Assembly (NCBI GenBank): GCA_963580285.1
Contig: OY757015.1
Coordinates: 149,852,082 to 149,916,081 of the forward strand
DNA length: 64,000 bases
Reading direction: 5' to 3'
DNA from: Lucinisca nassula
Lineage: Eukaryota > Mollusca > Bivalvia > Lucinida > Lucinidae
A program made the translations under genes and the position numbers. Below, piece after piece: positions 53,837 through 64,000 of this stretch. The notes under the pieces are model-generated. The model was not told the DNA's origin. It ran no database searches and saw only the letters and a list, made by a program, of their open reading frames with translations. Position 1 is the first letter of the stretch. Each line of letters begins with the position of its first letter.

Positions 53837-54045
53837 TTAAGGGGAATGGGAACACCTGGTATATTTTTCTACCATTTTTCAAAGGGAGACAACTTTCGGG
53901 ACTTCCTGTTCCCTTTTCTAGAAACCCTGTCCCACTGAAAAAGGGGTCTACTCTTAAAGGAAAGAGAGATGACCCCTTTTGACATGGGAGCCAAAAAAAG
54001 TTCTGCAGGAGTTGCTTCTCCAGAAGGTGTTCCCATTCCCCTTAA
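53837..54045 (+). mobile_element. TTAA-type MITE, complete, 209 bp
   Basis: TTAAGGGGAATGGGAACACC at the left and GGTGTTCCCATTCCCCTTAA at the right are exact inverses over 20 bp. TTAA at both ends suggests a piggyBac-like target duplication. No coding capacity. Confidence 0.82.
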
Positions 54046-54176
54046 AAGATAAAAAACGTTTTATTTGAGAGCCTGTCTTCGGAGAATGCGACCAGGAAAA
54101 ACACTAACCGGCCTGCTCAGATACACAGACTAGTTAGTGTCCTGAAATTTTTGACAAAGGCAATCATCATCTTAAC

Positions 54177-54608
54177 AAAATAGAAGTGAAGTCAACAAAG
54201 AAACTCGAGTCAATCATCAGCTTAACAAAATAGAAGTGAAGTCAATGATCAGGAATCGATACAATTGACCCAGACCTCCCATCAGAGACACAAAAGGGAA
54301 ATATACACAAATATCAAATAACTAGACCCTAATGGAAACATCAATAGCGGAATGCCAAAAGGACAGTTACATTCCCATAAAATGACCAATTGGCTAGCCA
54401 AAACAAAAATATATATATATAAGTGATATACACACTCAAAGACAAACCATAACAAAAATAAACGGCGACAGAATAACCGCCTTGGAACGGTCAGTGAAAG
54501 GAATTTCACTGTAGGGGTGAGGAATGCTTAAATCGATTTTGCGCGTCCGCAATCCTCGGCCTTGATTCCGTCGCGATTTAGACAAATAATTTGTTCATTC
54601 CGCATGAG
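54177..54608 (-). mobile_element. Naiad 3'-UTR fragment (type A) with duplicated terminus
   Basis: CTTAACAAAATAGAAGTGAA occurs at 54171 and again 50 bp on, so the terminus and adjoining flank are doubled. The copy then runs to TTGTTCATTCCGCATGAG. Confidence 0.7.
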
Positions 54609-54610
54609 CC

Positions 54611-55862
54611 TTCCACTGAACATTCCAAATTATTAACTTCATGCATTACTGCAATCAAAAACATGTGATTAAATATTGCGACAAAGTCTTTTATTGAAAG
54701 ATCCGGGAGAAATCTGTTTTGGTCTACAAAAAAATTCTAATGAAGATTTAAATAAATTGAAATCCATATGATTTCGTGCTTCCAGTCTGTCTACTTATTA
54801 TTTGTGCACCCTTTACACTACACTTCCCCATAATCTTATAAAAGAAAAACTTAATAATTTAATTGAATGGATATTTCAAAGGGAAGGTTCCCTCTATCTT
54901 GCATATAATGTAAGAAATGCTTTTTTCACTTCTAAATAGCATAAAAAGTATACTTTATGGTCAGATCAGAAAGTGTGTGAAGCTCTCACCTTTCTACATA
55001 AGATTTGGTACTAAGCTATATAGACAAAGTGTGGGTATTCCGATTGGTACGAATTGTGCACCCCTTGTAGCTGATCTGTTCTTTTGTTATGAAAGAGACT
55101 TCATGATGCCCCTTTCCGTTGAAAACCAATCTGAATTCACTGAAGCCTTCAGCTCGACTTATAGATATTTGGATGATTGATTAAATATCGAGAATATCTA
55201 TTGACCAGTCAAATTTACAACCCCCCCCCCCACACACACACACACACAGAACTTCAGTTAAATAAAGCAAATTCTTCTGATACCATAGCCCCGTATTTGG
55301 ATTAACATCTATCTATTGTAGATGGGTGTGTTTCCTGCAAAATTTATGATAAACGCGATGATTTTGATTTTGAGGTTGTTTTCCTTTCTTGGATGGTGAT
55401 GTTCCTCGTGCGGCATCCTATGGCGTTTATATTTGAAACTTGATTCGATTTGCCGGAGTGTCTAGTCATGTTAGTGACTTTAACACTCGTAATAAATTGT
55501 TAACTGCTAAACTTCTTAATCAGGGTTATCGGTATCATGAACTACGCATAGCCTTTTCAAAATTTTAAAAACGTCATTTCGATTTAATTTCAAAATTCGT
55601 GTTGGACTTAAATCTCTTCTCCAAAAAGGTCTATCAGAACCCGAATTGTATGGTGACTTAGTATGTATATTCAGACAAATGTATGCTTGCAATGACTTCA
55701 GCACCCAACTTTGTAAAATCATTCTTCGATATAAATAAGATTGGGTACAACATAAATGTTATACGAAAGACTGCATGCATGGTAGTTAACCCAATCAGGA
55801 TTGAAATTTTGCTTCCCTCTTTAATTGCACGCCGATGTGTCAGGCCTCAGATTCTATGGCGG
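54611..55862 (+). pseudogene. Naiad RT fragment, heavily broken
   Basis: Starts in the RT fingers and includes GIPIGTNCAPLVADLFF and YRYLDD (54917-55180), then the C-terminal part to MAVPA near 55862. The position after ISQIY is a C run followed by a CA run (55220-55248). Many stops and shifts. Confidence 0.75.
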
Positions 55863-56684
55863 TTCCAGCGTAAAGGCTTACTGAGAAAGAATTTAATTTA
55901 TGTTATGTTGGTTGGTGCCTGATGCTCTGTCTCTGGTTGGGCCCATCGGAGTCTAATGTTGGTATTCTTTTGCTCTAGCATTTCAGCGGTTTCTTGCTGT
56001 CGAGTCTTCGCCGTTGTTTCATCTCTGTGGTTGTTTGATTTTTGTGTTCACGGAGATGTTACGCTGATGAGTAAGAAGCCTTCATGCGAACTGAACAAAT
56101 CATTTGAGCCCGCCAAGCGATTTTGTGTCTTCGAGCATTCCGTCATGACAAATTTTAACTGCGCATGCCCAGCCATTCAGAGGGGCCAGGGATATGGCTT
56201 CCTGTCTGAAGGTTCCTCTTGATTGACTGCTTGTATGAGCGAGCAGCGAAGGTTCTGGCGAGACTGCACGAATGCGCAGTCTCGCCTGAACCTTCGCTGC
56301 TCGCATAGGCGATAAGTACAAAATCGCTTGACGGGGCCCATTTGTCTAAATCGCGACGGAAGTAAGGGCAAGGAATGCGGCCGCATAAACTCGATTTAAG
56401 CACCCCCAGTGGAATTCGTTTCACTGACTGTTCCAAGGCGGTTCTTCTGTCGCGGTTTATTTTTGTTATGGTTTGTGTCTTTGAGTGTGTGTATCGCTTG
56501 TATATGTTTGTGTTGGATAATCAATTGGTCATTTTGTGGGGAAGTAACTGTCCTTTAGGATTTCCGCTACTGATGTTTCCATTAGCGTCTCTTTATTTTA
56601 TGTTTGTGTTTTTTTTCTTGGTTTCTCTGATAGAGCTGTGGGTTAACTGTATCGATTCCTGATCATTGTCTCCACTTCTGTTTT
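55863..56684 (+). mobile_element. Naiad 3' UTR of the preceding copy, split by a foldback MITE
   Basis: TGTTGGTTGGTGCCTGATG to GTCTCCACTTCTGTTTT. The MITE at 56107-56338 interrupts it. An inverted piece of the same UTR follows at 56686-56794. Confidence 0.75.
56107..56338. mobile_element. foldback MITE with CATTTG target duplication
   Basis: AGCCCGCCAAGCGATTTTGT at the left is inverted as ACAAAATCGCTTGACGGGGC at the right. CATTTG flanks both sides (56101-56106, 56339-56344). Inside, GCGAGCAGCGAAGGTTCTGG is mirrored by CTGAACCTTCGCTGCTCGC, with a second GAGACTGC/GCAGTCTC pair. Confidence 0.75.
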
Positions 56685-56796
56685 CCTAACTCATCAGTGC
56701 AACATCTCTGAGAACACAGAAATCAGACAACCACAGAGATGAAACACGGTGAGGAGTCAATAGCAACAAACCACTGAAATGCTGGAGCGAAAGAAT

Positions 56797-57178
56797 ACAA
56801 TGCAATGAACACCCCTCTAAACCCCAATTTATATAGAGAAAACTGGAGTTTAGAAGGGTTTTCATTACTTTTCTTTTTTTCTGCTCCAAGATATAGGAAG
56901 TGGGTACTCGTTAGAACCGCAGTTCTAACGAACATCCATAACCTGTGTTTTGAGCCCCAAGATATAGGATGTGGGTACTCGTTAGAACCGCGGTTCTAAC
57001 GAGCACCCACAACCTATGATTGGAACTCCAAGATATAGGATGTGGGTACTCGTGCGGTTCTAACGAGCACCCACAACCTATGATTGGAGCTCCAAGATAT
57101 AGGATGTAGGTACTCGTTAGAACCGCAGTTCTAACAAGCACCCACAACCTATGTTTGGAGTAAACATAAGATAAATAT
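56797..57178. mobile_element. foldback MITE with fourfold amplified hairpin (copy 6)
   Basis: The family's hairpin, GTGGGTACTCGTTAGAACCG with its inverse, occurs four times in a row with a period of roughly 70-80 bp. The units start at AAGATATAGG (56889, 56964, 57032, 57096). The left arm ACCCCAATTTATATAGAG matches other copies. Confidence 0.65.
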
Positions 57179-57385
57179 GAGGAACTTTCATCTGAAACAA
57201 CCGTTTTGGAGAATGCACTTTGTTGTACGGGTGTGCTATCAAAAATGACACAGTTCAAGCAGCTAACACAAAGGTGTTCCGCACAGGTGATCAGCACCTT
57301 TGTTGTTAGCACATGGAAAAAGCAATTTTCTAATAACGGGGCTCATTCAACGTCCCATATTATTAACAGACATCAATCAAGAAAC

Positions 57386-58770
57386 AAGAGGGCCATAATG
57401 GCCCTGGATCGCTCACCTGATCCATGGTGTAACAAGTTAGCCCCGGGGAGGGGAATTGTTGGCCCCAGGGCTATAATTTGCATATTCTTGAGGGAGGTCT
57501 AAAAGGTGAAGCTTCATACCAAATATCAAAGACCGGAGCTTTCTGGTTTCAAATAAGAAGATTTTAAAGGTTTTCCTGTATAAGTCTATGTAAAACCAGT
57601 GGGCAACGGGGTGGGCCCATTTTTTGGCCCAAGGGCTATAATTTGAGCAATCTTGGCAGAGGTCTGCTACACAAAGCTCCATACCAAATATAAAAGACCT
57701 GAGCTTTCTGGTTTCAGGCAAGAAGATTTTAAAGGTTTTCCTTATGTAAGTCTATGTAAAACCAGTTGGCCCAGGGGGTGGAGCCATTTTTGGCCCCATG
57801 TCTATAATTTGAACAACCTTGGTCGACGTCCACTAGACAAAGCTTTATACCAAATATCAAACACTTAAGCCTTCTGGTTTCAAACAAGATTTTCAAAGGT
57901 TTTCTCTATATAAGTCAATGTAAAATCAAAGGGCCCCAGGGCAGGGGCTTTTTTGGCCTCAGGGCTATAATTTGAACAATCTTGATAGAGGTCGGCAAGA
58001 TGAAGCTTCATACCAAATATCAAACACCTTAGCCTTTTGGTTTCAGAGGAAAATATTTTCTAAGATTTTTCCTATATAAGTCAATGTAATATCAAAGGGC
58101 CCCGGGGCGGGTGCATTTTGGCCCCAGGGCTATAATTTGAACTATCTTGATATAGTTCCTTTATTCGAAGCTTCATCCCATAAATCAAACACCTGAGCCT
58201 TCTGGTTTTAGACAAGAAGATTTTTAAAGATTTTTCCTATATAAGTCTATGTAAAACCAAAGGGCCCCGTGGCGGGGGCATTTCTGGCCCCAAGGTTATA
58301 ATTTGAACAATCTTGATAAAGGTCAACAACACAAAGCTTCATACCAAATATCAAAAACCTGAGCCTTCTGGTTTCAGACAAGAAGATTTTTAAATCTTTT
58401 CCCTATCAAAGGGTCCTGGGACGGTGGCATTTTTGGCCCCAGGGCTATAATTTGAACAATCTTGGTAGAGGTCCACTAGATGAAGCTACACACCAAATAT
58501 CAAAGACATGGGCCTTGCGGTTTCAGAGAAGAAGATTTTTTAAGTTTTCATTAAAAAATCTATTTTTGGCTCCCTCTGACCTTGATGCTCAACGGACCAG
58601 AACCATTTGAACAACTTTGAAAGGGAACCACCTAAGGATCATTCTTGTGAAGTTAGGTCCAAATCCGATCAGTGGTTTAGGAGTTGTCGTTGGAAGAAAT
58701 CGTTTACGCACGACGGACAAAAAGTGATCCCTAAAGCTCACCTCGTCATTACATGACAGGTGAGCTAAAA
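57386..58770 (-). mobile_element. pearl-like tandem-repeat element, ~165-bp units
   Basis: Reverse of the 37678-40595 class: CAAGAGGGCCATAATGGCCC and GGATCGCTCACCTGATCCAT at the left (its 3' end), units with TTTGGCCCCAGGGCTATAAT, and TGACAGGTGAGCTAAAA at the right. A solitary Naiad terminus (AAAATAGAAGTAGAGGC) touches it at 58767. Confidence 0.6.
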
Positions 58771-59399
58771 TAGAAGTAGAGGCAAAACCTGTTACAGTCA
58801 TTATAGGCCCCCATATAGTGTTTATTGTGACAAAGTTTCCATTAGAAAATGAAACTTCACATGACATGGTAGTTTTGGCATACACAAAATTTCGGTTATG
58901 AAAAGGTTAAGTGTGACCAACCACTCCCGCCCAGTGTAAAACTACTGGTCATGATCTACATTCCTGCAATACATTACCGAAGGCAAAGGCTATTGGACTC
59001 GAGATTAACCTACGTGTATGTAGGTTGTAAATATTCTAATATCTAATGTCATCAGAGTAGAAGACAGATTACCATTTAGTTTTGCCATTAAAACATTACT
59101 GTTCACAAATATTGTTTTTCATAAGATTCCGTTGAAACCAAAAAATGGGTCATCTGTATGGACAAACTGCATACCCCGCTTTCTATTAGTTACTATTGGG
59201 AATTGCCTTGAAACTGTGACCCTCTATGAACATTACTTGTAAAGATTTTTTTTTTTTTCAATAAGTGCAAAATTGCTAAATTGAATAAATTATCTGATTT
59301 TTACTGGGAAAAAAGTCTATAGGACTATACAACAGATTTCAAACTGCGGCACTTATAAGTTGATCCTGCCAAACAGGTATCCCAGCGAGATCTCTCCTC

Positions 59400-59731
59400 A
59401 AAACAGAAGTGAAGGCAATGATCAGGAATCGATACAATTAACCCATAGCTCCCATCAGAGATACCAAAGGTAAAGAAACACGAACATGAAACAACTAGAC
59501 CCCAACGAAAACACCAAAAGCGGAAAGCCAAAAGGACAGTAACTTACCCACAAAATGGGCAATTGGCTATCCAAAACAAAATAATATAAGCGGTACACAC
59601 ACTCAAAGACAAGCTATAACAAAAATAATTCACGATTGAACGGTCAGCGAAACGAATCCCACTGGGGCTTAAATCAATTTTACGCGGCCACAACCCTCGC
59701 CCTTACCTCAGTCGCGATTTATATAAATAAT
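59400..59731 (-). mobile_element. Naiad 3'-UTR fragment (type A)
   Basis: AAACAGAAGTGAAGGCAATG to GTCGCGATTTATATAAATAA. A SINE-C follows directly. Confidence 0.72.
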
Positions 59732-59736
59732 TTGTA

Positions 59737-59907
59737 TTATTTGTGAGTAGTGAGTGGGTTTTAGTTTTACGTCCTACCAACAGCTAAGGTCATACGGAGA
59801 CGGGACCTCGGTTTAAAGACTCATCCGAAAGTCGGCAGAAGCCCGGGATCGATCCTGCGATCCCTGGTTTACAAGGCGAGTAGCGTAACCACTGCACCAC
59901 GGAGGCT
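59737..59907 (-). mobile_element. SINE-C, tRNA-derived, best copy
   Basis: On the minus strand: GCCTCCGTGGTGCAGTGGTT (A-box-like), GGATCGATCCCGGGC (B-box-like), then CCGTCTCCGTATGACC and a GGACGTAAAACT tail. Pol III transcription is inferred from the boxes. Confidence 0.65.
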
Positions 59908-60240
59908 TCTTTGTATTATTTGTCATATTTGTTTTTGTCGCGATTTAGAGAAATAAAGAGTATTAAAAAACAAAACAAAAAAAAAAAAAAAAGAACAAAG
60001 CAGACATAATTTATGTTCTCCTTCATGGTCTTCATTTTTGGCCATGCTTTCCTCTACAGACAGACAGATAGGCGCCAGACTATATAGTTAAGGAACAAAA
60101 ATCTACCAGCAAAGACATAAATTAAAAATCTCAACTCCCAACCACACAGAAAAACATTTGGTGGATATTCATTATCTCTCCAAAGAAATGAGCGCCAGAG
60201 AATCAGAGACTCAAGCTTTTATTCTACGAAATGTTAACCC

Positions 60241-60433
60241 TTAAGGGGAATGGGAGACAACTCCTGGCCAAGTATTTTTGTCTCTCACGTCAATAGGAGC
60301 ACATTCCTTCCTTTAAGAGTAGACCCCTTTTACAGTGGGACAGGGCCTATAGAAAAGCGAACATGAAGTCCTGAAAGTTGTCTCCCTTTGAAAAAATGGC
60401 GGAAAAATCTGCCAGGTGTTCCATTGCCCTTAA
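60241..60433 (-). mobile_element. TTAA-type MITE, third copy
   Basis: TTAAGGGGAATGGGAGACAA at the left and CCAGGTGTTCCATTGCCCTTAA-type end at the right. The inside matches the Kv-linked copies in reverse, including TTTAAGAGTAGACCCC. Confidence 0.75.
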
Positions 60434-61079
60434 GATGTCAGTAACAACAACTATCGTCGATTCTGTTGTCTGACGATTACTTCAAAAGTCATTGTTGCAA
60501 AGAGTGTGTACCAATGTCAGACTGCTCTGATCATGGTCAATACTATTTGCCAGTATTCAAAACAAAATATGGTTAAAGCGTTTGCAAGAAGACTCAACAA
60601 GCAACATTTTCAGATACAGTTTTTCATGGCGTCTTAAGGGTTAAAGTTAGTCTGTATTGTTATGTATATTTTTTGTTTACTTCACCTATTGGCAGAAGTA
60701 TTTATCTAGATAATTGAGTCACAGAATATTTACATGTTGTAAATATTTTATTTACTAACTTACTACAAAATAGAAGGCTCTGGAATATTAAGTCAGAGAA
60801 TATAAGAAGTTGGTTAACACTTTGTTTACAAGAAAAAGGATTTAGGTATAATCTTACAGGTTCCACATCTCAATATTTTTAGCATATGAGCTAATATTCT
60901 TTCCACAGCATTCTGTAAAGTTCGCTTAGTTTATATTTCTCTTTGTTTTCAGTTTTTGGGTATTTGAACAAAATTGTGTTGTATTACTTGTGGATTATTA
61001 TTCATTTAGGACTTAGTGTACATTACGCGGGGTCAGACAAGCAAGAGCTAAGTATTCGTTTCTTTATTACTTCATTACA

Positions 61080-61191
61080 GTAATAACAAAAGGTTAAAAT
61101 AGTCTGTAAATAAATTTTAATATTTTTTCTTAATTTCTTAAGAAAAAATAATAAAATTTATTTACAGACTATTTTAACCTTTTGTTATTAC
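61080..61191. mobile_element. 112-bp near-perfect palindrome (snapback element)
   Basis: 52-nt arms with one mismatch (GTAATAACAAAAGG...TTTTTTCTT and its inverse) around an 8-nt loop. It lies 21 bp before SINE-B. No target duplication could be fixed. Confidence 0.7.
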
Positions 61192-61212
61192 TTAATTTCA
61201 TAATTTCTTACC

Positions 61213-61543
61213 GGCCCCGATAGCTCAGTTGGTAGAGTGTCCGCTCCGGGGAACGGGAGGTCACGGGTTCGATCCCGGGCCGCGACATACCAAAGTCGTT
61301 AAAAATGGTACTAGCTGCTCCTCGCTTGGCACTCAGATTTACGGGGAAGAGCTTGGACTGGTCGATCCAGTGTCAGGATAATGTGACTGGGTGTTGTATC
61401 ATGTAATGTGTCTGGGACATGATACGTCAGTGAGGCAGCACTATAAAAGTGAGCATTGAGCTCCCTGTCGCAACCAGACACCGTCGTGATATGACTGAAA
61501 AATTGTTGAAAGCGACGTTAAATCCGAATTCACACACACACTC
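61213..61543 (+). mobile_element. SINE-B, full length, tRNA-derived, with AC tail
   Basis: Head GGCCCCGATAGCTCAGTTGG and GGTTCGATCCCGGGC (A and B boxes), then a body with AGTGAGCATTGAGCTCCCTG, ATGACTGAAAAATTGTTGAA and AGCGACGTTAAATCCG, then (AC)n. The tRNA-like part runs to about 61287 and is not a host tRNA gene. Confidence 0.8.
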
Positions 61544-63154
61544 TAAAATTCTTTCTGCTATGCTTGTCTTGTAACAAGACACTTTTGAGAAACACAAAAA
61601 TCATGTCAAATAAACTTATTTCCTACAATTACTGTTTGAAAACCTTTGTGTCAATTTATGTTGTTTTTTAGCATACAACTGAAATCTTGAGGAGGAGACA
61701 AAAATGTTGACTATCATGCTGCTGCTCCTAGTTGCTTAATGAACCCAGACCCACTCCCCTTGGTTACATAAAATTCCAAAATGGTTACCATGGTGACCCA
61801 TGAAAATGAACATGATACCCTGACGTTCCAGTCACAACTGTAGCTTAGTCAAAAAAGCAGTTCTGGAGAAGTTTCTAATGTTTTCAAGATGGTCAACCAA
61901 GTAGCCATATTGTATACTAATTCAGCACAATTTGTAAACTTTAGCATGCCCATGCATATGTTGCCCTGATGCTTCATGCTAACTTTAACACATGTTATTC
62001 AGGAACCCCTGGGCGGGACACTGACAAACAGATTAGGTCGAGATGAGATGCCATAGCACGCAATTATAAAGACCTTCACTCTTTGCAATAATATAAAAAG
62101 TTCATGAAGCCAATTTTCTAAAATAAATTTCTAAAAACAACTTAATCTGACTCCCCAGATTTCGAGATTAACGCCCGCAATATTAAGTGGGAGATTCCAT
62201 TCAGCATGAAATGGGTTAAGTTCAATCCGAATTGCTATTCTGAGACAAACAGCAAAATAATTTTTGCAAGATGGTCAGGGTACCAGCCACACCAGATATT
62301 ACACTGGTACTATTCACAACCTTAAATCCATCTCATGCACAATGAAATGCTTTGCAAAAAATTCTAGGATGACCTCTTATCATTCAAGCATCGCTAACAC
62401 TGCATCATACTCCACCACTGCAGGCCAATATGGTTGGATATTTGGCCACAATAAGCTTCCTTTAATGTTCTATATATCTGTAAAATTTCACTTTGTTCAA
62501 AGTATTTCATATTGTAAAGGAGCTTTTTGCCTACAATCATTCCTTACATATATCAAGGGCAGATAATACAATTACAAGAATTGGCAGTGACGGCCCTTGG
62601 CCATAATATGCTTCCTTTAGTATTTTTGGGAACCTGTAACAGTTCTTCAAGGTATTCCATACAGCAAAGGAGAAAAGGGCCAAAACCATTTTTCACATCC
62701 TTTCAGGACCTGGACGGAATTGGAAAAAAATGGCTCACTAAAAGAGAAGTTTTTTTCTTGGATATCTGTTTGGTTTCTTGTCTGATTCATAACAGACAAG
62801 CGTAAACCAGCAACATTTTATTGCTGGTTACCCTAGATTGTGATTTGTTTGTCTTGTAGATTGAAAAAATTGCTGACATTCTTTCCCGCCATTACCTCAC
62901 TAGTGGGTGGGGTAACGTAAACTGAAATTCTTAGGATCAAAATGAGGTCGCTTGTCACATTCATTTTTCTGGAGAGCCTGTGTGTTGTCAGATATTTGAG
63001 TGTGCTGAGCTGTATATAATAATTGGACCAGTATACTGAATAGTCCTTTGTAGCTGTCAGTGTGCTGGCTGTGACAAACTCGGAATCAGGATTGATGCTT
63101 GACACCCCATAATAAATCATTAGAAATCATCAAATCACTACCCGGTATATTAAA

Positions 63155-63907
63155 ATGAAGGTCTCCCTGTTTCCCATGGTCTTAATTCTTTGGTTCACTC
63201 TTTGGAAAACAACTCATAGAATGCATCCAGATGATGGAAATCAGGAGTGCAATATTACAATTAAGGAGAGTAGTACTAGAATTTCCCAGTACTTGGCATT
63301 TACAAGGAAGAATGGGAACAGAAGGTGTTCGGAGGGCTTGCGAAACTTCAAGTCCTCGTGCGGTACAAACTTGGCTTTACTTCTAATCTTGGCCGGAGAC
63401 ATTGAAACTAACCCCGGCCCAAGGTTTCGCTGCGGACTCTGCAAAAAATATTGCAAAGGTTCCGAGAAATGGATAGAATGTGAGGACTGTAACAAGCGCT
63501 TTCACTCCTCATGTTCTGATTTGGATAACCGTCAGTTGTTAGAAATTGAATCCAGAACTGGAACTTGGTATTGCAAAGACTGCAAAGCTGACTGTGGTCT
63601 TTGCAGTGGTGCTGTCCTTAATGGCCACAAAGCCGTTCAGTGTGATCAATGTGAAATGTGGATACACACTGACTGCTCCTTCATTTCAGATGCAGAATAT
63701 GGCACTTTGGTAAATTCAAGCTGCCACTGGATATGTCCAAAATGTGAGGTCTGTAACTTTTCAGACTCCTTCTTTGATGAATATGTAGAACTGAGTAAGC
63801 CATACAGGTTTGAACCTCTGTCAGAGGATAAGAGAGGCAAATCTTTGACTGCTGATGAAACTAAGTCAAATTTTGTGAAAGGTTTGAAACTTTGCAGTAT
63901 AACATAA
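63155..63907 (+). pseudogene. second LINE: 2A-like motif and two PHD-type zinc fingers, frame lost before the endonuclease
   Basis: An N-terminal hydrophobic segment (MKVSLFPMVLILWFTLW) begins the ORF. LALLLILAGDIETNPGP lies at residues 73-89, the 2A-like skipping motif. Then come two C4HC3-like fingers: CGLCKKYC...CEDCNKRFHSSC...WYCKDC and CGLCSGAVL...CDQCEMWIHTDC...WICPKC. PHD fingers in LINE first ORFs are known in the CR1 group and may bind histone tails. The ORF stops at 63907 after KLCSIT; the endonuclease continues in another frame. In the intact element this is probably one ORF. Confidence 0.82.
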
Positions 63908-64000
63908 ATGGAATTAGAGGGAAAATTCTTGAACTTTTAGCTTCCTCGATACATCTCAACCTCATATTGTTGCTATTCAGGAAACAAAGATTGACAGTTC
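63888..64000 (+). pseudogene. start of the LINE endonuclease, in two shifted frames, cut by the window edge
   Basis: LQYNINGIRGKILELL (from 63892) is followed, after a second one-base shift near 63938, by FLDTSQPHIVAIQETKID. These are the first two motifs (N.NG..., QETKID) of an AP-type endonuclease. The rest lies beyond the window. Confidence 0.75.

Noticed and set aside
56880..57150. CRISPR array from regularly spaced palindromic units
   Set aside because: The spacers are conserved, not unique, the host is eukaryotic, and single copies of the same hairpin occur in a MITE family elsewhere.
61213..61287. tRNA gene
   Set aside because: A and B boxes are present, but the sequence continues into a SINE body and AC tail, and the body recurs at 42739 without the head. 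It is the promoter head of SINE-B.
62264..62805. Protein-coding genes in 61545-63150
   Set aside because: The open frames are short, without recognisable motifs, splice context or codon bias, and look random.

Overview
This is an AT-rich eukaryotic genomic window, very probably from a bivalve mollusc and most likely a clam (inference). The evidence is intron-split genes with GT-AG sites, tRNA-derived SINEs with bivalve-type tails, tandem-repeat elements resembling the bivalve 'pearl' class, and many copies of a Penelope-like element of the Naiad type (N-terminal GIY-YIG endonuclease, CxC linker, C-terminal reverse transcriptase). No bacterial or CRISPR features are seen.

Host genes. (1) 4251-44593, + strand: the 3' part of a secreted multi-EGF gene. 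Eight internal exons are all phase 1-1 (seven EGF-like, one ephrin-receptor-like Cys-rich) and the terminal exon is a second ephrin-receptor-like domain ending in a stop. Introns reach about 16.5 kb and are filled with transposons. (2) 49753-53192, + strand: a two-exon Kv potassium channel of 435 residues. It has a zinc-type T1 domain, a TVGYGD selectivity filter, a weakened voltage sensor and no PxP motif in S6. A 634-bp tandem duplication leaves a second, headless copy of the pore region at 53386-53826.

Mobile DNA fills most of the rest. 14.8-26.6 kb is a nest: a minus-strand Naiad is interrupted by an intact 5.36-kb CR1/L2-type LINE (TSD AACA), by a 2.9-kb plus-strand Naiad (TSD ACTTT) and by a Naiad 3' end. 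UGA codons lie at probable cysteine positions in the Naiad endonuclease and, in two copies, in the RT; this fits the known use of selenocysteine by clam Naiads. About twenty 3'-end copies of the same elements, some only 20-50 bp, are spread over the window. A mariner (10798-12125), a solo LTR (13430-14100), three SINE families, at least four MITE families, several tandem-repeat arrays and a second 2A-bearing LINE running off the right edge (63155-64000) complete the layout.

The host genes show no joint pathway: one is extracellular, the other a membrane channel. Stretches where nothing could be recognised are 4980-5830, 5960-6320, 6701-7795, 31080-32100, 43400-44420, 45575-46130, 46975-47520, 47945-48880, 58800-59395, 60440-61075 and 61545-63150.
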